Assembly: GCF_002797315.1 (NCBI RefSeq)
Contig: NZ_KZ454936.1
Span: 1,735,133-1,799,132 of the forward strand
Direction of reading: 5' to 3'
DNA from: Bacillus sp. FJAT-44742
Lineage (GTDB): Bacteria; Bacillota; Bacilli; Bacillales; Marinococcaceae
DNA length: 64,000 bases
In this document: piece after piece, positions 18,571 through 30,005 of the stretch
Position numbering within the stretch: the first letter of the stretch is position 1
Layout: each line of letters begins with the position of its first letter
Notes under the pieces: generated by a model
The model's input: only the letters and a program-made list of their open reading frames with translations
Databases searched by the model: none
What the model was told of the DNA's origin: nothing
Program-made: the position numbers and the translations under genes

Positions 18571-18891
18571 AACATCCTCTGATTTCTTATACTAACAGTT
18601 ATAATAATGGAGGGGGTATGAATCCCCTCCTGTGAAATACATAGATCTTGTCTGTTGACACTCTTATAATCAATACCCTATTTTAATATGGGAACATTAA
18701 AGAACAAGCGAATACATATTCCTACCAAAATTATTTAGTGTAGTGGGAAAGACCACTTCATTTGTCCCTTTGATAGAATGTAAGTATTTATCAGGCAATG
18801 TGAAAATTGTTCCAAAACAAATAAGTTTCGATTTTAGACCAGGGTAATCTAATCCATCATTATACTTTCATAAAGAAAACCTCTAAATTCA

Positions 18892-20142
18892 TTACCTTTC
18901 TTTTCTCCCTAAGCGGAGAGCTTGCTTCATGCCTCCTTTAAAGGAAAATTTCCCGTACATTAGTACTCCACCCTTATAAATTCTCGCAGCTAGCAGGTTG
19001 ACTAAAATGACACTAATAACTAATATCATAAAAATAACAATAATTTCCCATACTGGGATAGTTGTCATTCCCATTCTCAGGAATAATAATTGCGGAGTGA
19101 AAAAAGGAATATAGGATAAGATTGTTACAAATAGGGCATCCGGAACGTTCAGGCCAAATATAGCAAGGAAAAATGAGATCATAGCCAGATAGATTAACGG
19201 TTGTAAAGCCTGGTTTACCTCTTCAGCCCGACTGACTAACGCACCAAGCATCGCAGCAATGCCTCCGTATAATAAATATCCTAAAACGATAAGTAAAACG
19301 GCAAATCCTACTAAGGAAAATTGAATCTCTTCCCCTCCAAGCATTTCCAAAAACGTTGCCCCACTAATGAGATACCCAATAAATGCAGCCATAACTATAG
19401 TCAGGATATTAACAAATCCTGCGATTCCGATCCCGATTATTTTGCCAAACATTTGTGTAACTGGGTTCACACTAGATACAATGAGTTCCATCACCCTCGA
19501 AGACTTCTCGGTGGCTACCTCTGTAGCAATGATTGAACCAAATAAGATGATAATCATATAAATAACAAAAACAAGGCCATAAACCATCCAATAGGATTGC
19601 ATATGGGTTTCCTCTGTTTGTACCGCATCATTTTCACCTAACGAGGATTCTTGAAAAGAAATGGGATTGTAAATCATGGAAAGTTCTTCTTCATCTAACC
19701 CTAATTCATTTGTTACAACCGTTTCTTTTACTCGTTGAACATCCATTTGAACCTGTTGACCTAACATAAAATCAGATCCAGTTCTAAAAAACTCTGCTTC
19801 TAGCTGTTGAATGGCCCCTGATAATTCTAAGACATAATCAATCTCATCATTTTCTGCCGCCTGTATGGCCGAATCTGTATCTTCGTCCGCATAATTCAAA
19901 TAAGTTAACTCTCCACTATCTAAAGACGTGAGCAATTCAGCTACCTCTTCGTTCTCAGTTTCGCTTATCACTGCCACAGTAGAGGTATCTGTTTCCGCAT
20001 CTCCACCAAAGGCAGTTACAAGGTTTTCAACATTCATTAAACCTATTACAATCAGTGAAATGAGGATTGTCGACCAAACAAAAGCTTTTGATTTAAGCCT
20101 ATTTCTTGCCGTATGTTTAATTGTGACCCAAAAGTTATTCAT
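18892..20142 (-). CDS. yhaP: ABC transporter permease, NatB/YhaP-like
   Basis: Membrane protein of 416 residues; B. subtilis YhaP is about the same size. The plan is one N-terminal helix (residues 20-40), a large extracellular domain to about 185, then five or six helices including ATEVATEKSSRVMELIVSSVNP, the family's hallmark between helices 2 and 3. NatB-type permeases export Na+ or unknown solutes. AGGAGGTGATAAAG precedes ATG 20142; the frame opens three codons earlier with GTG inside that site. It overlaps the ATPase gene by eight bases. The sodium role is a family label and not proven here. Confidence 0.8.
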   Translation of the reverse strand: MNNFWVTIKHTARNRLKSKAFVWSTILISLIVIGLMNVENLVTAFGGDAETDTSTVAVISETENEEVAELLTSLDSGELTYLNYADEDTDSAIQAAENDEIDYVLELSGAIQQLEAEFFRTGSDFMLGQQVQMDVQRVKETVVTNELGLDEEELSMIYNPISFQESSLGENDAVQTEETHMQSYWMVYGLVFVIYMIIILFGSIIATEVATEKSSRVMELIVSSVNPVTQMFGKIIGIGIAGFVNILTIVMAAFIGYLISGATFLEMLGGEEIQFSLVGFAVLLIVLGYLLYGGIAAMLGALVSRAEEVNQALQPLIYLAMISFFLAIFGLNVPDALFVTILSYIPFFTPQLLFLRMGMTTIPVWEIIVIFMILVISVILVNLLAARIYKGGVLMYGKFSFKGGMKQALRLGRKER

Positions 20143-21037
20143 CTTTATCACCTCCTACTTTAGAGATGAAAATGTCATGCAATGATGGTTCTTCTATTTC
20201 AAACTTCCGTACAAAACCCTTCTCAAATATCACACGAAACACATCTTTTTCAACTTCCTCGTTTGCTACTTTTACTTTAGCTCCGTCTGTTGTTTTCTTT
20301 ACCGATAAGATTCCTGGCAGTGACTTCAAAAAACCTAAGTCATAGTCAGCATGAATACTTATACTTTTCAAACCAAAGGATCGTTTTATATCTTTTAATC
20401 TTCCTTGTAAAACAGGCTTCCCTCGTTTTAGCATAATAAGATCTTCGCAAAGTTCTTCTACATTGCTCATTTGATGACTAGAAAAAACAATTGTCGTGCC
20501 CTCACCGTGAAGGTCGAGTACCGCTTCTTTCAGCATTTCCGAATTAACAGGGTCAAGGCCACTAAATGGTTCGTCCAAAATAAGCAGTTCTGGTTTATGT
20601 AACACGGCAGATATGAACTGTATTTTCTGTTGGTTGCCTTTTGACAATTCTTCTATTTTTCTATTTTCATATTCCTGAACTTGAAAACGTTCAAGCCAAA
20701 GACGCAGTTCTTTTATGATTTCTTTCTTTTTCATTCCTTTTAAGCTCATTAAATATAACAATTGTTCTTTTACTGTCAGTTTTGGAAAGAGACCACGTTC
20801 CTCCGGCAAGTACCCTACTAAATGGGTTCTTTTGTAGGTTATTCGCTTTCCTTCCCAGGTAACGTCTCCTTCAGTAGGGTCAAGGAGCCCGAGGATCATT
20901 CGAAAGGTGGTTGTTTTTCCTGCCCCATTTGCGCCAAGCATTCCAAACATCTCTCCCTTTCCAACTGTAAGAGAAATATCGTTAACAGCGTAAGTATTAT
21001 CAAACTTTTTCTTAATACCTCTTATTTCAAGTGTCAT
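20135..21037 (-). CDS. yhaQ: ABC transporter ATP-binding protein, NatA/YhaQ-like
   Basis: ATPase of 300 residues (B. subtilis YhaQ is about 298), partner of the permease that follows. Walker A is [13 protein letters not shown], the Q-loop region has GYLPEERG, the signature is LSKGNQQKI, Walker B reads LLILDEPFSGLDP, and the switch His is in FSSHQM. A DUF4162 C-terminal domain of about 80 residues follows. The signature LSKGN instead of LSGGQ is usual in this subfamily. The promoter must lie in the long non-coding stretch upstream. Confidence 0.83.
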   Translation of the reverse strand: MTLEIRGIKKKFDNTYAVNDISLTVGKGEMFGMLGANGAGKTTTFRMILGLLDPTEGDVTWEGKRITYKRTHLVGYLPEERGLFPKLTVKEQLLYLMSLKGMKKKEIIKELRLWLERFQVQEYENRKIEELSKGNQQKIQFISAVLHKPELLILDEPFSGLDPVNSEMLKEAVLDLHGEGTTIVFSSHQMSNVEELCEDLIMLKRGKPVLQGRLKDIKRSFGLKSISIHADYDLGFLKSLPGILSVKKTTDGAKVKVANEEVEKDVFRVIFEKGFVRKFEIEEPSLHDIFISKVGGDKDE

Positions 21038-23896
<2,859 letters not shown>

Positions 23897-23898
<2 letters not shown>

Positions 23899-23947
23899 AA
23901 AAAACACATACATTCTGCTCACTGAGTAGGATGTATGTGTTTTTTTG
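23897..23947. terminator. Bidirectional terminator between gdhA and the MFS gene
   Basis: AAAAAACACATACAT pairs with ATGTATGTGTTTTTT, with a T run on both strands. It overlaps the gdhA stop region and serves the convergent MFS gene ending at 23996. Confidence 0.9.
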
Positions 23948-23995
23948 TTTTCAATTTGAGAAAGTTGGAAGGAAAGAACGGTTCAAACAATCTAT

Positions 23996-25213
23996 TTATG
24001 CTCCAGTATGGTGAGAGGTATGAGGCTCTTTTAGTTTTACTGCATGTTGTTTTCCGTGGATAACATAATAGGCAAACGCACAAACAATAACTGTTATGGA
24101 TAATGAGAAATACAAGTTTTGGTACCCGATAAGTGGAATAAAAAAGCCAAGAATAAACGGTCCAATTCCTATTCCTATGTCATTAAAGATAAAGTAAGTG
24201 GAAGCTGCAAGTCCCGCTCGGTGCGGCGGGGCTTTTTTAACTGCGATCGCTTGAATAGAAGATTGAAGGTTTCCATATCCGAGCCCCGCTAATATACTGG
24301 CTAGTATTAAAGTAAAACCTTGATTTGCTTGACCGAGAACCATAAAGCTAGCCGCAAAAAGAATAAACGCTGGGTACATTACAATATTATCTCCTTTTGT
24401 ATCAAGTATTCTGCCAGTGATTGGTCTGGAAATGAAGATACAGACAGAATAGATAACAAAAAAGAAGCTCGCAACATAGGTTAAATTAATTTCCATTGAA
24501 TAAGAAGCAAGGAATGTAATAATACCAGAGAAACATAAAGCTAAAACAGTCATAATTAAGGACATAGAAATTGCTTTTTTTTCAAAGAACTGACTAAAAT
24601 GAAACCCTTTTAATTCTTCGAGTTGTTCTTTTTTGATCACTACTTTAGGTAATGTGATAAACAAAGTTAACAAAATACCAATCCCCGTCAAAATCGTACA
24701 AGTGATAAAAATCATGTTAATACTTGCTAACTGAATCATTAGAAGGCCCAGAAAAGGTCCAATAGCTGTTGCTAGAATAAAACTTAGAGTGTAATAACTA
24801 ATTCCCTCCCCTTGGCGTTTAACAGGGATGATATCGATTACCGCGATTTGCATCACGGTCAGCACGATGCCAACGACTGCACCATGCAGAAAGCGAATGA
24901 ATAATAAAAGATTTAAGTGCCCCGCTAGAAAATAAAGGAGTGTACAAAAAAAAGCTAAAATTAATGCGATAAAAAGCAGCTTCTTCCTGCCGATGATGTC
25001 AATGTATTTTCCTGTCAGGATACGAAAAGTAAGAACGCCAATAACAAAAACACTTGCGGCAAGTCCAGCTATTCCTTCAGTGGCATTAAAACCCTCCATT
25101 GCGTACCCAGCTATGGTTGTTATTGTTAAAAAATAAGTGAGTGCAATGAAAAAAGTGATCAATGACATGAGGATAAAATCTTTACTCCATAACTTTGGTT
25201 TAGATGTTTCCAT
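23996..25213 (-). CDS. Major facilitator superfamily transporter
   Basis: Polytopic protein of 405 residues with about twelve helices. The MFS loop 2-3 signature is recognisable as GKYIDIIGRKKLL (residues 68-80), and its second-half counterpart as GRILDTKGDN. It resembles the YwoG/YfkF-like drug-efflux branch common in Bacillus, but the substrate cannot be read from the sequence. AGAGGTT precedes the ATG. It is separated from the lipoprotein gene by 47 bases and may be co-transcribed with it. Confidence 0.85.
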   Translation of the reverse strand: METSKPKLWSKDFILMSLITFFIALTYFLTITTIAGYAMEGFNATEGIAGLAASVFVIGVLTFRILTGKYIDIIGRKKLLFIALILAFFCTLLYFLAGHLNLLLFIRFLHGAVVGIVLTVMQIAVIDIIPVKRQGEGISYYTLSFILATAIGPFLGLLMIQLASINMIFITCTILTGIGILLTLFITLPKVVIKKEQLEELKGFHFSQFFEKKAISMSLIMTVLALCFSGIITFLASYSMEINLTYVASFFFVIYSVCIFISRPITGRILDTKGDNIVMYPAFILFAASFMVLGQANQGFTLILASILAGLGYGNLQSSIQAIAVKKAPPHRAGLAASTYFIFNDIGIGIGPFILGFFIPLIGYQNLYFSLSITVIVCAFAYYVIHGKQHAVKLKEPHTSHHTGA

Positions 25214-25260
25214 GTGTATAACCTCTTAACTTTAAACATTTAATTTGACAAATAAGTTTA

Positions 25261-25635
25261 TTAATTACTTGTTAGATAAAAAGACTCTGATTCTTCTTCC
25301 CACTTAATGGTTACTTCTAATTCATTATTCTCATTGGTAATAGCACACCCACTACAACGATTGTTAGTATGCTCCACATAGGCATTTTCGTTTAAAGTAG
25401 CACCAGTTACTTCTAAACTATCAATTTTGTAATTAATAGTATCTGGAGGAGAATTAGAACCAATATATCTTATTATGTAATCAATATCTTCTTGATTTTC
25501 TCCCTGAATGTGAGCAGTGTATTTTCCCTCCAAGTTGTTCCCTTCTCCTACAAACTCTACCGACCTTTGATCACTGCACCCTATTAAAAGACCATTAATT
25601 ATTATGAAAGAAACAATTAAGTATGTCACCTTCAA
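25261..25635 (-). CDS. Small secreted lipoprotein of unknown function
   Basis: A 124-residue protein with a signal peptide ending in lipobox LLIGC (Cys20). The mature part is small and acidic, with a Cys-x2-Cys (NRCSGCAI) near residues 93-96, and appears all-beta. TTG 25635 follows AGGAAG; a GTG two codons later is possible. I do not recognise the family. It lies just upstream of the MFS gene on the same strand. Confidence 0.65.
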   Translation of the reverse strand: MKVTYLIVSFIIINGLLIGCSDQRSVEFVGEGNNLEGKYTAHIQGENQEDIDYIIRYIGSNSPPDTINYKIDSLEVTGATLNENAYVEHTNNRCSGCAITNENNELEVTIKWEEESESFYLTSN

Positions 25636-25697
25636 AGTAAATCTTCCTAATTTGATCTGACAAGTATTATTATGTTTCAGGTAGTGGTAATAAAGAA

Positions 25698-25720
25698 AAC
25701 CCTAGGCAGTCACTAGGGTT
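25698..25720 (-). terminator. Intrinsic terminator upstream of the lipoprotein gene
   Basis: AACCCTAG pairs with CTAGGGTT around a seven-base loop, followed on the minus strand by TTTTCTTTATT. It would end transcripts arriving from doxX. Confidence 0.7.
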
Positions 25721-25975
25721 CTCTTAATTTTAGCACAAATTTCTGAGAATTAATTTTTCTTCCCCCCTAAGAATTAGTTGTGGGAGAAAGAGATCTTAAA
25801 TGTCCGTTTGCAAAAACACGACTAGTCGGTTGTACAGTTCGATTTGATAATAAATTCTTATTAACCGATTGCATCTGCTGCTCTCGGTTCTTCTTTAAAT
25901 GTAAACGCTAGTGACGTTCCAGTTGGGTACACAGACTACTTCTCCCCTGGGATTGGCCATAGCATAAGAACACAA

Positions 25976-25998
25976 CAAAAAGGGGGATACCCTCCCCT
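25976..25998 (-). terminator. Probable terminator of doxX
   Basis: On the minus strand AGGGG pairs with CCCCT, followed by TTTTTGTTG. It lies about 95 bases beyond the doxX stop. The stem is short but GC-only. The rest of 25636-26070 shows no gene. Confidence 0.5.
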
Positions 25999-26070
25999 CT
26001 CTTTTGCATGTCCTTCCTTATCTTTCAGAATTCTGGAGTCTTAATAAAGAATGACCATCCTCTGCATTTT

Positions 26071-26094
26071 AATTATCTTGATTCCAAGATAATT
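26071..26094. promoter_or_regulatory. Palindrome of the doxX operator type, overlapping the doxX stop
   Basis: A perfect ten-pair inverted repeat with core ATCTTGATTCCAAGAT (26075-26090). The last bases overlap the doxX stop codon. The same core with two changed bases stands upstream of doxX. There is no T run on the minus strand, so a terminator role is unlikely. Confidence 0.5.
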
Positions 26095-26509
26095 AAGCTG
26101 ATTTCGCTACCGTGCTTTTGTCCTCTTTCCCTCTAAATAGGACTTTGTTTAAAGACAATAATTTACTTCCATTTAAGAAAAGATGAACCGCAATAATAAG
26201 TAATACAAGGTCATAAGCATATCCACCCAAAAAGCCGGCTGGCAGTTGAACGGTCACAATGGCTCCTATCATGATAAGACCTAATAAAAGAGACGCGATT
26301 CGAGTGCCAAAGCCTAGAATTAAAGCAATTCCTCCAACAAGCTCCACGAGAGCGACCACGTACGCTAAAAATCCTGGAATGCCAATGCTATCAAACCAAC
26401 CAGCTGTATTTTCAATCCCACCTTGAAATTTATCAAGACCATGGGCTAAAAAAATAATTCCTAACGTTACTCGTAGCAGTAGACTCCCAATTTCATGTTT
26501 ATTTGACAT
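26093..26509 (-). CDS. DoxX family membrane protein
   Basis: A 138-residue protein with four membrane helices. Helix 1 carries the family's LLLRVTLGIIFLAHGLDKF, and the loop has W-F-x-S-I-G-I-P. DoxX proteins such as CatD and MhqP of B. subtilis are induced by quinones, catechols and thiol-reactive stress and are thought to work with partner oxidoreductases. AAAAAGGAG precedes the ATG. Two copies of an ATCTT-N6-AAGAT-type palindrome lie directly upstream and one at the stop codon, which suggests control by an MhqR/MarR-like repressor. Confidence 0.87.
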   Translation of the reverse strand: MSNKHEIGSLLLRVTLGIIFLAHGLDKFQGGIENTAGWFDSIGIPGFLAYVVALVELVGGIALILGFGTRIASLLLGLIMIGAIVTVQLPAGFLGGYAYDLVLLIIAVHLFLNGSKLLSLNKVLFRGKEDKSTVAKSA

Positions 26510-26544
26510 TGCTTTTCTCCTTTTTAAAAAATATTTTTTTACAT

Positions 26545-26560
26545 ATCTCTATTTCGAATA
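26545..26560. promoter_or_regulatory. Upstream half-conserved operator copy before doxX
   Basis: ATCTCTATTTCGAATA aligns with the better palindrome 30 bases away, agreeing at 12 of 16 positions. The 30-base spacing is about three helical turns, so a repressor could bind both on one face. Confidence 0.4.
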
Positions 26561-26571
26561 GTATCATTTTG

Positions 26572-26593
26572 AATATCTTTATTTCAAGATATT
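26572..26593. promoter_or_regulatory. Operator palindrome upstream of doxX
   Basis: Inverted repeat with eight-base arms, AATATCTT and AAGATATT, and core ATCTTTATTTCAAGAT (26575-26590). The layout resembles the B. subtilis MhqR operator (ATCTCGAATTCGAGAT, same 16-base length). It lies 63 bases upstream of the doxX ATG. The remaining part of 26510-26878 has no supported gene. Confidence 0.55.
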
Positions 26594-26878
26594 TAACTTT
26601 ATTTTTGTAAGTTTCTTTAAAAAAGTAACTATTTACTACTCCTCTTTTCTAAAAAATGAAAGGTTCCTGTTTTATTAACCCACCGAAATACCCACACATA
26701 GGATATCTTACTTTTCTTGTATATCCTACTAGAGCTGTAATAGGATGGATATATATCCGTTCCTTTTTTTACTTGATTATGTCACCTCCTTTGGGATCAA
26801 ATGTAATATTCAAATATCACGAATTAAAGATAGTAACATAAAAATCTATCCACTCCTCTCCAGACAAGTAAAATAAAC

Positions 26879-27670
26879 TCACTTTTTATCACCAAATTGC
26901 CAAACAGTATGACTAAGGTTTCCGTACCGGTAGCTTCGATGTAATAATGTTGCACTCTGTTCATCGTCTGCTGCACCCATGGCATAAAATAATGGAATAA
27001 AGTGTTCCCTGCCATAAGGTGGTACGGCAAGTTCAGCATATGGAGCTAATAAATGATAGTTGAAAAGAGTCTCTACCTCCCAGGTCGTTATTTGATGTTC
27101 TAACCATGTATCAAATTCGCACGCCCATTGATCTATTGTTCCATCATCACTCCCCATTCTTACTGCTCCTAAATTATGAACCAATCCCCCACTTGCAACG
27201 ATCAAAACATCCTGTTTCCTTATATCTAATAGAGACTTTCCGATTTCATACTGTTCCATAGGTGTAAGGTTTGTGTCTACAGACATTGAAATCACCGGGA
27301 TATCGGCATTTGGATACATTATTTTAAGAATGACCCAAGCTCCATGATCCAACCCACGTTTTGTATCTAGCTCATAAGGAATATTCCGTGACAAAAAGCA
27401 CTTTTCTATTTCCTTTGTAATGGAATGATCTCCTCTAGCCGGATACTTGATCCGATACAGCTCCTCAGGAAAAGCACCGAAATCATAAATGGTTTCAAAT
27501 TCATCTACCTTGCTTACTTTTTGAGTACGTGATTCCCAGTGTGCTGAAAACACCACTATTGCTTTTGGCTTGGGGTATTTTCTTCCTATTTGCTCTAAAA
27601 ATTGGGTGTAATCATTATCCTCAATGGCTAAAATAGGCGCTCCGTGTGCAACAAATAATGATGGTAGCAT
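26879..27670 (-). CDS. DODA-type extradiol aromatic ring-opening dioxygenase (YgiD family)
   Basis: Metal-dependent LigB-fold enzyme of 263 residues. Likely metal ligands and catalytic histidines are His9 (VAHGAP), His44 (FSAHWES), His109 (LDHGAW) and His223 (GREHFIP), matching the YgiD/4,5-DOPA dioxygenase pattern. Members cleave catechol-type rings. Proximity to doxX suggests a shared role in handling catechols or quinones, but about 370 bases separate the genes and the palindromes sit next to doxX only. No RBS problem is seen; the ATG follows GAGGAGGAATA. Confidence 0.85.
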   Translation of the reverse strand: MLPSLFVAHGAPILAIEDNDYTQFLEQIGRKYPKPKAIVVFSAHWESRTQKVSKVDEFETIYDFGAFPEELYRIKYPARGDHSITKEIEKCFLSRNIPYELDTKRGLDHGAWVILKIMYPNADIPVISMSVDTNLTPMEQYEIGKSLLDIRKQDVLIVASGGLVHNLGAVRMGSDDGTIDQWACEFDTWLEHQITTWEVETLFNYHLLAPYAELAVPPYGREHFIPLFYAMGAADDEQSATLLHRSYRYGNLSHTVWQFGDKK

Positions 27671-27891
27671 GTTCTATTCCTCCTCACTAATTGTGATTTA
27701 CTTTCTTTTCAGCTCTTCTCGAAGAAAATATTCTCAAGAAAAATGCATAAACAGCAAGAAGCAGAACCATTTGTTTCTTATTATGAATAATTTTTATTTA
27801 TAAGATAACAATCAAACCAGTAGATTGTCTATAGATTTGTTTGTTATTATGTAAATAAGTTTTTTATAAGTAAACATTAGAGGTGATTACG

Positions 27892-28431
27892 CTGGAAATT
27901 GGAACTAAAATTCGTGCAATCCGTAATAGAAAAAAAATGACCATCGCGCAAATGAGCGAAGGGACCGGCCTTTCAAAAGGATTCATTAGTAATGTTGAAA
28001 ACAATAATACCTCCCCTTCAATTAGTACATTAAGTATGATTTCCACCTATCTTGGAGTGCCTATGCCTTACCTCCTATTGGAGAAAGAACAGCACATGCG
28101 TGTAGTTCGTAAAAATTCAAGAACCAAATCAACTTTTAATGGATTAAACGTTGAGCATTTATCCTCAAAAGGAGGCCTGAAAATGTTGATAGTTGAACTA
28201 CCACCAGGAGCGACGATAGGAGAACCTCATGCCCATGAAGGGGAAGAATGCCATTTTGTATTAGAAGGAAAAATCCTCGCTGAACAAGGGGAAGATACTG
28301 TCATTGCAGAAGCGGGAGATTCATTCAGTTGGAATGCAAGTGTTCCCCACTTTGTAAAAAATGTTGGAGATAAAAAAGCCGTGGTGTTAGTCTCCATATA
28401 TTCAGATACGGAGTTAAATGATATTTTGTAA
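27892..28431 (+). CDS. XRE-family regulator with C-terminal cupin domain
   Basis: DNA-binding regulator of about 179 residues. Residues 1-60 form a lambda-repressor-like HTH (MTIAQMSEGTGLSKGFISNVE). Residues 105-175 are a cupin_2 barrel with PHAHEGEECHFVLEG and the second motif GDSFSWNASVPHF. Such proteins control polyamine, amino-acid or toxin-efflux genes. The start is unusual: the frame has no ATG near the expected N-terminus. CTG 27892 stands six bases after GAGGTG and would give MEIGTKI, the usual family beginning; GTG 27883 overlaps the ribosome site. It is divergent from the dioxygenase gene, a likely target. Confidence 0.85.
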   Translation: MEIGTKIRAIRNRKKMTIAQMSEGTGLSKGFISNVENNNTSPSISTLSMISTYLGVPMPYLLLEKEQHMRVVRKNSRTKSTFNGLNVEHLSSKGGLKMLIVELPPGATIGEPHAHEGEECHFVLEGKILAEQGEDTVIAEAGDSFSWNASVPHFVKNVGDKKAVVLVSIYSDTELNDIL

Positions 28432-28482
28432 ATGCCTTTTAAATTGTTGCCTTTTTTTCGTACAATAATGACCCTTACATCT

Positions 28483-28516
28483 ACACGAGATATAAGGTAG
28501 AAAGTACCTTTCGTGT
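28483..28516. other. Bulged hairpin downstream of the cupin regulator
   Basis: ACACGA pairs with TCGTGT and, inside, AAGGTA with TACCTT, with a GATAT bulge on one side and a GAAAG loop. No T run follows on either strand, so it is not a plain terminator. Confidence 0.4.
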
Positions 28517-28634
28517 CATAACTTTATCTTTAGGAAACAGGTTATAAGCTTCAGAAGTGCTCTGTCCTATAATAAAAAAGTCTATTCCAAGATAAGTGTT
28601 GATTATTCTAGTGAAGAAGCGTAACAGAGCATAA

Positions 28635-28676
28635 ATAAAGGTATGAAGACATATTTATTGCTCCATACCTTTATCT
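28635..28676 (+). terminator. Possible terminator downstream of the cupin regulator
   Basis: ATAAAGGTATG pairs with CATACCTTTAT (eleven pairs, 18-base loop), followed by a loose T-rich stretch. It is about 200 bases past the stop codon. Nothing else is supported in 28432-28855. Confidence 0.45.
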
Positions 28677-28855
28677 ATTCGCTTTTCTATTTGCTCAATT
28701 TGGTTTCAAAGATTTTTGAGAGAGAAAATAATCAGTTCTAAAGGTGTTTTTTGAAGTATTCATCGCCTATTTCCTTACAACCTTTTCACTGAGAAATCCG
28801 CTGTTAAGCATTTACCTGCAACTCATTTTAAAATACTCTGATTCATTCACCATTT

Positions 28856-29758
28856 TTACTTTTTATTGACACCTAAACTTTCTTTAGCCATCTGTTCATA
28901 CTCTTTTGAACCAGAGGATTCGGCAAACTCAGCCAGATCGATTGCTGAAGTTGCCTCGTACTCAATGATATGCTCTTTCATGAGCGGCCATGTGATTCCG
29001 CCTGCTTTTTTATAAGCCTCTATGATTTGTTGTAACGCTTGTTCTCCGTGCGTCATATAAGGACCGACAAAATCTTTGGACACATCTGTAATCGCCGCTT
29101 CTGTCCAATCAATCAACCCAGTCACTGCTGCTTGCTCATTGATCAAAGTATGACCAGCATGCACATCACCATGAAGAAGCCCAGTTTGCTGCGGCCACAT
29201 CTTATCATTGGTCACCCATGCCTGCCACCTTTTCCATAACTCATCGCAAACGCCATACTTTTCTTTCACTTTCATCATTCGTTTTATCATGGCATCCCTC
29301 GCTTCATCCACAGATTGTACCGTCAATCCCTGGACGTGGATGGACTCTGTTGGAACCTGGTGCAGTTCAGCTAACACCCTCCCAAGCGAGTTAATGTAGT
29401 TTTCCGGAACATTGTGTTCATCGAACTCCCACACATAGTTTTGTATTTTCGGATCAACTGTCCCTGCTGGGATACCTGATAATTGTTTATATGCAATCAT
29501 TGCCTCCGTATACACAGACCATACAGGAACTTCAAATGAAACAATGCGACTCACAATATCCAGCACTTGTTTTTCCACTTCTGTTTTTGCCATTGAATCA
29601 TCTCTTCTTGGTAATCTGAGTATCCATCGGTCACCTTTCTGGTCAGTTGCATGAACGACTTGAAAGTCCAGGCCGGACTCGTTGATTTTAACGGAATCTT
29701 CCTCAATGATAATTCCGTTTCTCTTTGCACTCTCTGTAATTTCTTTTATTTTATTCAT
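28856..29758 (-). CDS. mph: Macrolide 2'-phosphotransferase (Mph family)
   Basis: Cytoplasmic kinase of 300 residues that inactivates macrolides by phosphorylating the desosamine 2'-OH, usually with GTP. Counting from ATG 29758, the catalytic loop HGDVHAGHTLIN (catalytic Asp198, Asn207) and the metal-binding LIDWTEA (Asp217) are typical of Mph enzymes. Size and sequence resemble the chromosomal Mph(K)/YcbJ branch of Bacillus. The ATG overlaps the stop of a small upstream ORF by eight bases, which indicates coupling. A long leader with stacked terminators and a leader peptide precedes the pair, pointing to drug-inducible attenuation. A different aminoglycoside-type substrate cannot be excluded. 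Confidence 0.87.
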   Translation of the reverse strand: MNKIKEITESAKRNGIIIEEDSVKINESGLDFQVVHATDQKGDRWILRLPRRDDSMAKTEVEKQVLDIVSRIVSFEVPVWSVYTEAMIAYKQLSGIPAGTVDPKIQNYVWEFDEHNVPENYINSLGRVLAELHQVPTESIHVQGLTVQSVDEARDAMIKRMMKVKEKYGVCDELWKRWQAWVTNDKMWPQQTGLLHGDVHAGHTLINEQAAVTGLIDWTEAAITDVSKDFVGPYMTHGEQALQQIIEAYKKAGGITWPLMKEHIIEYEATSAIDLAEFAESSGSKEYEQMAKESLGVNKK

Positions 29759-29951
29759 TATGAACACCTCTGCCTTCTATTTTTAACTGTTGCTCTTCGA
29801 TACCATAAACAACGTCAGCGACACGCTCAACAAACATCCGGTCTTCCGGCTCATCAAACTGGTGCACTGATAAATGATTTATATCCAGGGTCACCTTATC
29901 TAAATACGATGCTTCAATTTTTAATAATTCTATACATAATTGTTCCATCAT
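29751..29951 (-). CDS. Small acidic protein coupled to mph (66 aa)
   Basis: A 66-residue open frame directly upstream of mph and overlapping it by eight bases. It starts at ATG 29951 (or 29948) behind GGGTGG. The product is acidic and charged, with no membrane segment or signal peptide, and reads like a real protein. I do not recognise it. It stands just after the last leader terminator, so it would be expressed only when that terminator is bypassed. It could be an accessory protein or a device for translational coupling. Confidence 0.55.
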   Translation of the reverse strand: MMEQLCIELLKIEASYLDKVTLDINHLSVHQFDEPEDRMFVERVADVVYGIEEQQLKIEGRGVHNE

Positions 29952-29975
29952 TCGTTACCACCCGTTTTTCCAAAT

Positions 29976-30005
29976 AAAAAATCACAGGCCAGCTGCCTGT
30001 GATTT
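29976..30005 (-). terminator. Leader terminator directly before the mph operon
   Basis: On the minus strand AAATCACAGGC pairs with GCCTGTGATTT, followed by TTTTATTT. Eleven pairs, 25 bases upstream of the small ORF. No coding region ends here, so it works as an attenuator of what follows. The segment GGCCAG at 30054-30059 (CTGGCC on plus) is complementary to CTGGCC inside this hairpin's loop and 3' arm and could act as an antiterminator. Confidence 0.85.

Noticed and set aside
26741-26772. Palindrome GGATATATATCC followed by a T run on the plus strand
   Set aside because: The loop is very small, the stem is AT-rich, and no plus-strand gene ends there.
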